Assembly (NCBI GenBank): GCA_937928585.1
Contig: CALEZK010000377.1
Location: forward strand, 1-10,372
Source of the DNA: an uncultured bacterium
GTDB taxonomy: Bacteria; Hydrogenedentota; Hydrogenedentia; Hydrogenedentales; SLHB01
Length of the DNA stretch: 10,372 nucleotides
Reading direction: 5' to 3'
Shown: positions 1 through 5,991 of the stretch, piece by piece
Numbering within the stretch: the stretch's first letter is position 1
Layout: every line of letters begins with the position of its first letter
Notes under the pieces: generated by a model
What the model was told of the DNA's origin: nothing
Database searches by the model: none
The model's input: only the letters and a program-made list of their open reading frames with translations
Program-made: the position numbers and the translations under genes

Positions 1-467
1 GTATTGAGGAAATAGAAACTGGATTTCGAGGCGATATGGTAGAACTTGGCCCAAGTCACGGTGCGGCGGCATGCGCTGTCCCATGAGATGCTGCCGACGA
101 CATTGGGCGTTTCGGAAAGCCAGAAGGTGCCGGAGTCAATTGGCACGACGATTTTGTGTTGATAGAGCACGGCCATGTGCTCGCTGGTGCAGTCCTCTTC
201 GCGCCCGACGCCGAACCAGCGGTATTCAGGCAGAGATTCGACGAGGAAGTCGGCCTGGAAGTCGAGGCATTCCTGGGTGCCGACGATGGCGGGGTTGTAC
301 ATGCGTACGGTTTCGGCGACCATCTCCTTGCGTTTGTCCCAGTGATTTGGTCCGTCGTTTGCGGTGCCAAACCGGAGATTAAATGACATGACGGTAATGT
401 CGATCTCGGCGAAGGCGCTAATGGTCAGTGCAGAGGCGGCCAAAAAAGTTGTCAGGATTCGTTTCAT
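1..467 (-). CDS. Exported endonuclease/exonuclease/phosphatase (EEP) family protein, C-terminus cut by window edge
   Basis: This gene starts with ATG at 467 and runs off the left edge, leaving 155 complete codons of a family usually 250-300 residues long. Residues 1-20 form a signal peptide (basic MKR, hydrophobic stretch, then AFA), so the enzyme is probably exported. The mature part opens with the EEP-fold signature: ITVMSFNLRFG, whose Asn30 is the usual metal-site residue, and IVGTQE, whose Glu66 is the second metal ligand. FWLSETP (about 115-121) and RRTVTW (134-139) follow, as in secreted EEP proteins often found near carbohydrate-degradation genes. The fold hydrolyses phosphodiesters or phosphomonoesters, and the substrate cannot be told. 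The catalytic Asp/His near the C-terminus lie outside the window. GAGGAA at 471-476 is the ribosome binding site. The gene lies 16 bases after the CHAD gene and is probably last or near last in the operon. The family is confident; the substrate is unknown. Confidence 0.88.
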   Translation of the reverse strand, partial: MKRILTTFLAASALTISAFAEIDITVMSFNLRFGTANDGPNHWDKRKEMVAETVRMYNPAIVGTQECLDFQADFLVESLPEYRWFGVGREEDCTSEHMAVLYQHKIVVPIDSGTFWLSETPNVVGSISWDSACRRTVTWAKFYHIASKSSFYFLN

Positions 468-483
468 TTGTTCCTCGCGTGTG

Positions 484-1401
484 CTAATCGGTTTTGGATT
501 GTTTTGAACAACAGGGTTTTAAGGGCTTGCTCAGGATATTCGCGACCGTTTCGGGCTTGTCCGCCGATAGCCATTGGTTGGCGGACTTGTTGAAATTATT
601 CAGAAGACGAAGCAACTCCGCATCCAACTTTGCCGCCACCTCCGACAATGCGGCTTCGTGCTTATGCATCAGGGGAAGCGCTGCATGCACATAATCCCGG
701 AGGACGCGCACATCGTTCCAATCACCGAGCGATTCCTGAGCCGCCTTCATATGCGCAATGAACTGCGTCATGGGAGCGCCATAACTCGATTCCGCAATTT
801 CGCAACTATAGCGCAACTGCTTGAATGCGATACGAACTTCGTGAAGGTTGGCGTCCGAGGAATCTGTTTGCCAGAGATCGAACGTCGCATGAAGCTTGCG
901 CCAACGCTTTGAGATGGTTCGTTCACTCAATTTGAGTTGGCATTTTCGCGGATGCTTCATGGACGCTACGAGAGCATCGAGCGTGTCGTTGAATCCAGTT
1001 GAACGAACGATAGTGCAGCTTTCGTCTACACGGGGAGACTCCGCATTGCGAAGTTTCCGCAAATGGCGTTGCAGGGCGCTGACGGCTGGGTGGCAGCGCG
1101 CGGGCAGTTTCTTGCGCCAGGTTCGCAACAGTCCAAGCGAAACATCCAATTCACGCGCGGTACCGAGGCCGCGCGTAATGTCCTTGACGCGTTTACGGAA
1201 CGGTCTTAAGGCCGATTTTCGATAATTTGATGCATAATCCGACAATACGGCGCGCAACCTTCGCGAGGCCACACGCAAATCGTGGATGCCGTCCACGCTA
1301 TGGGCGGAAGCAGCACGGACGTGCCTGCGCAGCGTTCTAACCTTTTCGGCAAGAGCCTTCTTCGCAATTTGGTGCGATTTGGGGCAATGGGGCCTGCTCA
1401 T
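484..1401 (-). CDS. CHAD domain-containing protein (putative polyphosphate-binding)
   Basis: This is a 305-residue, strongly basic, all-helical protein that is nearly all one CHAD domain (conserved histidine alpha-helical domain). Two internally related halves are visible. Residues 36-53 read VDGIHDLRVASRRLRAVL with His40, and residues 186-204 hold LHEVRIAFKQLRYSCE with His187. Each half is followed by the usual partner helix: GTARELDVSLGLL (80-92) and LGDWNDVRVLRDY (225-237). CHAD domains have been shown to bind inorganic polyphosphate through basic helices and often sit beside polyphosphate or triphosphate enzymes. No CYTH domain is fused here. There is no signal peptide, so it is probably cytosolic or granule-associated. 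The ATG overlaps the preceding gene's stop (ATGA, 1398-1401) and no Shine-Dalgarno sequence is evident, so translation is probably coupled. The last ~30 residues are lysine-rich and look disordered. The domain is secure; polyphosphate binding in this protein is inferred from the family. Confidence 0.93.
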   Translation of the reverse strand: MSRPHCPKSHQIAKKALAEKVRTLRRHVRAASAHSVDGIHDLRVASRRLRAVLSDYASNYRKSALRPFRKRVKDITRGLGTARELDVSLGLLRTWRKKLPARCHPAVSALQRHLRKLRNAESPRVDESCTIVRSTGFNDTLDALVASMKHPRKCQLKLSERTISKRWRKLHATFDLWQTDSSDANLHEVRIAFKQLRYSCEIAESSYGAPMTQFIAHMKAAQESLGDWNDVRVLRDYVHAALPLMHKHEAALSEVAAKLDAELLRLLNNFNKSANQWLSADKPETVANILSKPLKPCCSKQSKTD

Positions 1402-2093
1402 TTTGAGGCCACGCTGTTATTCTGCCAGCCGTCCGGAGCACCGAACGCGTGCACTATCGTTACGAATGTTGAGCGCGACATACCGCCGGGATTCAGGCCC
1501 GGCATGCCTTCGGGAATCACAACTTTGAGTTCCTCGTAGTAGCTGGTCCATGCGGGGAAGGTCGCGGCGGTAGCGGGGTCCTTGAAAGTCATGGGGAAGA
1601 GACCAAATACCGGTTCGCCGTCATTGGCGTCCCGAAACGCTTCGTACAAGAGTTCGGAGCAGTAGAACGCTGAATTATCCATGGTGAAGACTTTGTCGTA
1701 GGGACGGCCCAGGAATCCGCGCGAAATGTCGATTGCGCGATTGATGTTTTCGGCGTTCAAGGATTCCATGCGACCCACGAGTACTTTTGGATTTCCGTTA
1801 GCGTCCTTGCTGCGTGCCAGGAAATCGTTTAAAGGTGTTTCGACGACGCCCGCGCCAACCGCTTCGATTACAACTATGTTTCGCCCCTGTACGTGGCTCA
1901 CCATCCCTACGTGGCTGAACTTTGCGCCGTCAACGCCTTGCGTAACGGTTTCGATGGCATCGCAGAGGGGACCGGCATCGAGATCCTGGAACAGGAGATC
2001 GCCGGGACGCAGATCGAACGTTTGTGTTGGTGATGATGAGGTTGTTGCACAACCGCACAAAACGAGCGCCGCAAGCAGTGCAGGGTACTTCAC
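1398..2093 (-). CDS. YiiX/YebB-like permuted papain-fold (NlpC/P60-type) cysteine hydrolase, predicted lipoprotein
   Basis: The product is 231 residues if it starts at GTG 2093. That start is preferred because AAAGGA lies 7 bases upstream (2101-2106), it forms a GTGA overlap with the previous stop, and it places a lipoprotein signal at the N-terminus. The signal is a short hydrophobic run ending LCGC, with Cys15 the predicted lipidation site and a slightly non-canonical lipobox. An in-frame extension to 2285 lies inside the HD gene and is unlikely. LRPGDLLFQ (28-36) begins the domain, FSHVGMV (59-65) carries the likely catalytic His61, and FYCSELLYEAF (143-153) carries the likely nucleophile Cys145. 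Histidine before cysteine is the circularly permuted order of the YiiX-like branch of the NlpC/P60 superfamily, and GRPYDKVF (129-136) is also typical. Such proteins act as envelope amidases, peptidases or lipid-modifying hydrolases. The exact substrate is unknown. The periplasmic lipid-anchored location is an inference. Confidence 0.85.
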   Translation of the reverse strand: MKYPALLAALVLCGCATTSSSPTQTFDLRPGDLLFQDLDAGPLCDAIETVTQGVDGAKFSHVGMVSHVQGRNIVVIEAVGAGVVETPLNDFLARSKDANGNPKVLVGRMESLNAENINRAIDISRGFLGRPYDKVFTMDNSAFYCSELLYEAFRDANDGEPVFGLFPMTFKDPATAATFPAWTSYYEELKVVIPEGMPGLNPGGMSRSTFVTIVHAFGAPDGWQNNSVASK

Positions 2094-2716
2094 GATACGA
2101 TCCTTTGTTTCGTTCCGGCCAGCGGTCTGAATTCGAGGCGCAATCCGAATATTTCCTCGAAGAGTCCACACTTGCGTTTGGCGCCCCACAAGTCTTCGGG
2201 GGATGGTTTTCGCTGTTCGACATGAATAATGCCGTTGGACGCGTCGTGAGTAAACGAAAGACGCCGGCATGTAGCGTCGTGACACCGATCGAGACCATCG
2301 GCGATACGGAGCAGGCTTGCCAGCTTTGCGGTGACACCTTGATCGAACTCTTCGAGTTCCCTGAAATGGCGGTGCTCGGTGTGCGGATGTGCCTTTCGGT
2401 GATAGCGCGCAATACAGGCGATGGTGCGCTTTTCGATGTTAGTGAAATTGGTCAGTGGCAGCTCGAGAATCATGTTTCTGGAATGTTTGTGATGGCCCGT
2501 GGACGCGATCGTGTGGCCGATATCGTGGAGCAGCGCGGCGGTTTCCAGCAGTACGCGAGAGCGAGGCGGCAGGGAATGCAGGGGCCGCGTTGCATCGAAC
2601 AGATTGACGGCGATTCTGGCAACCTGAAAGGCGTGCGGGGCATCTGGATCCAAGCGTCGTGAAAAACGGCGCGCCTCGAGCACCCCAGGAGCAACTGCTG
2701 TGGATTTAGTCGCCAA
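2090..2716 (-). CDS. Stand-alone HD-domain protein resembling the C-terminal region of Ppx/GppA phosphatases
   Basis: This is a 208-residue protein if read from the TTG at 2714-2716. An in-frame TGA lies two codons upstream, so no longer start exists. GTG at 2681-2683 (residue 12) is an alternative. The HD metal-site residues are visible: His28 in DAPHAFQVARIA, His64-Asp65 in LLHDIGH, and Asp140 in RIADGLDR. They are accompanied by GHHKHSR (74-80) and ARYHRKAHP (103-111). This combination is characteristic of the HD region at the C-terminus of exopolyphosphatase/guanosine pentaphosphatase Ppx/GppA. The N-terminal actin-like phosphatase half of those ~500-residue enzymes is absent, and the upstream gene is an unrelated glycosidase. 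In Ppx/GppA this region helps bind polyphosphate. Alone it could be a metal phosphohydrolase acting on a nucleotide, or an accessory binder. It overlaps the preceding stop by 11 bases and the following start by 4. Family resemblance is strong; activity is unknown and the start is uncertain. Confidence 0.85.
   Translation of the reverse strand: MATKSTAVAPGVLEARRFSRRLDPDAPHAFQVARIAVNLFDATRPLHSLPPRSRVLLETAALLHDIGHTIASTGHHKHSRNMILELPLTNFTNIEKRTIACIARYHRKAHPHTEHRHFRELEEFDQGVTAKLASLLRIADGLDRCHDATCRRLSFTHDASNGIIHVEQRKPSPEDLWGAKRKCGLFEEIFGLRLEFRPLAGTKQRIVS
2101..2106 (-). promoter_or_regulatory. Ribosome binding site that decides the GTG start of the lipoprotein hydrolase
   Basis: AAAGGA on the minus strand lies 7 bases before the GTG at 2091-2093, inside the end of the HD gene. 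With the GTGA stop/start overlap and the lipoprotein signal that follows, it argues for the short 231-residue product over the longer in-frame reading from 2285. Confidence 0.65.
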
Positions 2717-5700
2717 GGCTGCTCAACCCTAAATCGATAAATTGACCACCGCCGGTTTGCTTGCAGTGAATCGCGATAACATTTTTCTTGCCCGGTTCAA
2801 AGAGATTAATTTGGCCCTCGGTAAGTCCGATCCCCTGATATCCGGTGACGTGTCCTTTTCGCGTGAGGAGGGGGCGACCGTTGACGAAGACTTCGACGTC
2901 TTCATCGTGGTGCAGGGCAACCCACGCGCCGCGCGCGCCAAAGTCCTTCGGCAACTTCACCGTTGTGCGCAACCAAATATCATTGGTCGACCATGCTGTG
3001 CCGATTCGCGCGTTTGGCGTGCCTTCCGTACCGAAGCCTGACTTACCTGTCATCCATTTTGCGTGTTTGAATCCGGAATCGATCCAGCCTTCACCCGGAT
3101 TTTCGGTGGTGTAGTGCCACTTGTGACCATCCGGGCCCGTTGGGAGGATCACATCGAGTTGCGACATGACAGTGTCTACTGTTTCCAATTTGCCGACAGG
3201 TTTGGATGAGCCATCGGCAAGTTCCAGGAGCAAGTATGGATCCGACGGCCAACTGCCCATCGATTCGCCGTAGAGGGCGAGTCCACCGATGTATTTTGCG
3301 TCGGGCTTAACTTCAAAGCGCAGGGAGAACGGTTTGCCAGACTTTGCAGCGACTTGAAGCGCAGCAAGGGCGTCCTCTTTAAAAGGTAAGTCGTAGACGC
3401 CGCCGTAAGAACCGTGATGGAACGCCGCGACGTGAGAGAGTACGCCGCGCGCATCCGCGGGATCGGTTGGATAGGTGATGACGCCGAGGGGAAGATCATT
3501 GAGGGATACCGAGATGGCGGTAGGCCAGAGCTTGGTGTCGGATTGCGGATAGGCCTGCGGGTTGCGACGCGCCGGCCAGTCGAGGCGCTCTATGCCAGCT
3601 TTCGCGGAGACTTCCACATAGAGTTTCGCGCCAACGATGACATCGGGATTCAGATCTTTTGGCAGGCGCAGTTTGTAATTGAAGAATCCAGCGCCTTCGC
3701 GATAGACCTTACCTGCGCGCGGGAGCGACATAGGCTCGCTCGCGACAGGGCTCGCATCCGCAATGTCTTCTACAGGGAAAGTGAGCGCAACCTGATTGGG
3801 CGCATCGTATATGGGTCCGCCCTTTACGTGGATAACGCAATAATTCGCGGCGACTCGTTTGCCTTCGTGCAGGATCTCGGCGATAACATTGAGCAGGCCT
3901 TCACCGGGCGGCGCAATGAACGAGAAGGGCGATTGCGGTGTGACGCGGTAGGATGGAACGTCCAGGGCTCGTTCTTCCGGTTTTACCCATTGATCCCATT
4001 TCTTGCCGTCGATAGTCTGCCCATCGACAGAGATGCGTAAGACGAGACCGGATTGCTCAGACCAATGGCTAATTGATACTGGGACGCTGACGGAATCGCC
4101 GGCCTTGACGATTTGGTATGGGGGACAATCCAACACGGGGAACTCCGCGCCCTGGAGATCGGCGACGGTGATGTTTGCGGGATAGTTGTAGAGTTTTGGC
4201 GAGCGGTCATAGTTGACGAAGCCGTTGTGTTCCCACTCGATGTCCGAGAGTTCCGTGTAGACGTAGCCGACACACTTTTCGTGTTTGCGGAGAAGATTCG
4301 TGAGGAAGAGGAAGACCCAGGATATATCACGATCACCGGAGCCGGCGCTTACGCCGCCATACTCCGAATTCATCAGCGGGGCCGTGTCCTGTTTCCATCC
4401 CTCGGCGTAATTGAACTGACTGCCGGGAAACGTGTTGTCCACGACTTCCTGAATGTGGTCACGGGATTTTTCGAAATCATCTATATAGAAGTGCCATGAG
4501 TTGATGTCGGACTGAACATGATCGTAATAGCAGGGGGAGTTGTCCTCGATCAGGCGCGTGGGATCTAGTTGCTTCGCTTTCAGATACATCTCGCGGACCC
4601 ATTCCTGGGTATTGCGATCATAACCCTGGTCACCGATTCCCCATGTCTCATTGAAAAGCACCCAGGAGAAAATGCTGGGATGGTTGAAGTCCCGCTCGAA
4701 CTGGGCAAGCATGGTTTCTTCCCAGGCCTTGCGCGAGCGATCCGACTTCTTCCACCAGTTCGGCGTGTCGGCCATGATGAGAATCCCGAGCTTATCTGCC
4801 CAATAGAGCGCGCGGGGTTCTTCCACCTTGATGTGGATTCGGATCATGTTTAATCCGAGCGACTTTGCCAGCTCATAATCACGCTTGATGAAGGCGTCGT
4901 CGGGGTGTGTGTAGATGCCCTTCGGATTGAAGGATTGATGGAGCGCGCCGCGAAGATAGATGGGCTTGTTGTTCAGCAAGATGTATTCGTGGTTGCTTCC
5001 GCCGTAGGTGCCGCGGGAGACCTTGCGCATGCCGAAGTAGGTTTGGACGACGTCCATGACTTCGCCGTCACGCAATAGCTGTAATTCGGTCTCATATAAC
5101 GACGGGGTGTCGGGCGTCCAAAGGGCGGCGTCGGGGACGGGTAATTCGATGCCCAGGGTATTGTCGCCCTGGGAGAGATTGGCGGACTGTCGATACGTAT
5201 GAACACGATCGCCGCATACCGCGCGAATGGCGACATCGTATTTGCCTTCAGCGTGGGCACGGATGGGCACGCGAAAGAGTGCGGTACCCGCATCGATATC
5301 GGGAATGATGTGGACGGGTCGAATTTCCGAAGGGCCGCGAGATTCGAGGTAGACGGTCTGCCAGATGCCGCCGGTGCGGGTGTACCAGCCAATTTGTTTG
5401 CCTGTGGGGAGATCGGGGTCTGTATTGTCTACGACGCGTACGGTTACGCGCGCCGATTCGCCGGGGGTGACGTGTTCAGTGATATCCGCGGAGAAGGGAA
5501 CGTACCCGCCTTCGTGCTGGACAACTTCCTTTCCGTTGATCCATACGGTAGCGGCCCAGTCAATCGCGCCGAAAGTGAGTATGATGCGCGGACCCGCGTC
5601 CGCGGGAATACTTATTTCGCGTTCGTACCACGCGACACCGTTATAGTCGACGTCATGGATGCCCGAGAGTTCACTCTGCCAGGGAAAGGGAACGTTAATC

Positions 5701-5900
5701 TGTTTTGCGAAAGTATGGGACTCGAACCATTTCTCCTTAAGCCCGATATCATTGGGGTCGAAATCGAATTTCCATGGTCCGTTCAGATTCTGCCAGGGAC
5801 GCGCCCATATCGGGCGGGGATGATCAGACAGGGGTTGCCACGACTCTGCAAGTGCGCCGAGCGTGAACAGCGCGGAAAGAAACAACAAACGACCTGCCAT
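2706..5900 (-). CDS. Secreted glycoside hydrolase family 2 enzyme (beta-galactosidase/beta-glucuronidase type), multidomain
   Basis: This 1064-residue retaining beta-glycosidase is predicted to be exported by a signal peptide (hydrophobic residues 4-18, cleavage near LAES). Visible domains are a jelly-roll sugar-binding domain (about 30-190, with INGKEV and TGGIWQTVYLE), an Ig-like domain (about 195-300) and a TIM barrel (about 303-575). The acid/base is Glu418 in LFNETWG and the nucleophile is Glu513 in MNSEYGG, both intact. About 480 further residues form beta-rich accessory modules: an Ig-like part (about 580-695), a middle module (about 730-895) and a second galactose-binding-like jelly roll (about 905-1060, with DEDVEVFVNGRP). 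This makes it longer than simple family members. The N-x-K motif that marks glucuronidases is replaced by EHN at 557-559, so a glucuronidase role is unlikely. Galactosidase or another beta-glycosidase activity remains possible. The ATG at 5900 has GGGAG 8 bases upstream and a good promoter. It is the first gene of the operon. Confidence 0.93.
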   Translation of the reverse strand: MAGRLLFLSALFTLGALAESWQPLSDHPRPIWARPWQNLNGPWKFDFDPNDIGLKEKWFESHTFAKQINVPFPWQSELSGIHDVDYNGVAWYEREISIPADAGPRIILTFGAIDWAATVWINGKEVVQHEGGYVPFSADITEHVTPGESARVTVRVVDNTDPDLPTGKQIGWYTRTGGIWQTVYLESRGPSEIRPVHIIPDIDAGTALFRVPIRAHAEGKYDVAIRAVCGDRVHTYRQSANLSQGDNTLGIELPVPDAALWTPDTPSLYETELQLLRDGEVMDVVQTYFGMRKVSRGTYGGSNHEYILLNNKPIYLRGALHQSFNPKGIYTHPDDAFIKRDYELAKSLGLNMIRIHIKVEEPRALYWADKLGILIMADTPNWWKKSDRSRKAWEETMLAQFERDFNHPSIFSWVLFNETWGIGDQGYDRNTQEWVREMYLKAKQLDPTRLIEDNSPCYYDHVQSDINSWHFYIDDFEKSRDHIQEVVDNTFPGSQFNYAEGWKQDTAPLMNSEYGGVSAGSGDRDISWVFLFLTNLLRKHEKCVGYVYTELSDIEWEHNGFVNYDRSPKLYNYPANITVADLQGAEFPVLDCPPYQIVKAGDSVSVPVSISHWSEQSGLVLRISVDGQTIDGKKWDQWVKPEERALDVPSYRVTPQSPFSFIAPPGEGLLNVIAEILHEGKRVAANYCVIHVKGGPIYDAPNQVALTFPVEDIADASPVASEPMSLPRAGKVYREGAGFFNYKLRLPKDLNPDVIVGAKLYVEVSAKAGIERLDWPARRNPQAYPQSDTKLWPTAISVSLNDLPLGVITYPTDPADARGVLSHVAAFHHGSYGGVYDLPFKEDALAALQVAAKSGKPFSLRFEVKPDAKYIGGLALYGESMGSWPSDPYLLLELADGSSKPVGKLETVDTVMSQLDVILPTGPDGHKWHYTTENPGEGWIDSGFKHAKWMTGKSGFGTEGTPNARIGTAWSTNDIWLRTTVKLPKDFGARGAWVALHHDEDVEVFVNGRPLLTRKGHVTGYQGIGLTEGQINLFEPGKKNVIAIHCKQTGGGQFIDLGLSSLGD

Positions 5901-5908
5901 GAACCTCG

Positions 5909-5913
5909 CTCCC
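5909..5913 (-). promoter_or_regulatory. Ribosome binding site of the family 2 glycoside hydrolase gene
   Basis: On the minus strand GGGAG ends 8 bases before the ATG at 5898-5900. A second purine run, GAGG (5904-5907), is too close (3 bases) to be the main site. This supports ATG 5900 as the start, which also gives a complete signal peptide. Confidence 0.6.
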
Positions 5914-5939
5914 AGTAAGCCAAATAGGTTAGGGTTGGT

Positions 5940-5968
5940 ATCGTAGTGGTCATCCGCAATTCAGTCAA
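5940..5968 (-). promoter_or_regulatory. Predicted sigma-70-type promoter of the five-gene minus-strand operon
   Basis: Read on the minus strand, TTGACT (5963-5968, 5 of 6 consensus bases) is followed by a 17-base spacer and TACGAT (5940-5945, 4 of 6). The transcription start would fall near 5933, giving a leader of roughly 33 bases before the ATG at 5900. It sits in the only divergent intergenic space of the window (91 bases), where a promoter for this operon is expected. This is pattern matching against the general housekeeping consensus, and the organism's own sigma preferences are unknown. Confidence 0.55.
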
Positions 5969-5991
5969 ACGACGAGAGTGATCCGCGCGAA

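Noticed and set aside
2094..2285. In-frame N-terminal extension of the lipoprotein hydrolase to an upstream start
   Set aside because: It would lie wholly inside the HD gene, is arginine-rich without homology-like features, and would bury the lipoprotein signal. The GTG at 2093 has a ribosome binding site.
2024..2662. Plus-strand open frame of 212 codons opposite the HD gene
   Set aside because: The minus strand carries unambiguous HD motifs here, and the plus frame has no family resemblance.
3414..4040. Plus-strand open frame of 208 codons opposite the glycosidase C-terminal modules
   Set aside because: It is antisense to continuous, domain-like coding sequence, and its arginine-rich composition is typical of a shadow frame in GC-rich DNA.
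5802..5816. Short inverted repeat CGCCC / GGGCG with a 5-base loop
   Set aside because: It is inside the glycosidase coding region, has no following T-run, and is of a size expected by chance in GC-rich DNA.
5199..5918. Long plus-strand open frame of 239 codons opposite the start of the glycosidase gene
   Set aside because: It lies antisense to the signal peptide and sugar-binding domain of a well-supported family 2 enzyme and shows no recognisable motif.
5935..5963. Candidate plus-strand promoter TTGGTA ... AATTCA upstream of the ligase gene
   Set aside because: The -10 match is poor at any acceptable spacing, so it cannot be distinguished from chance.
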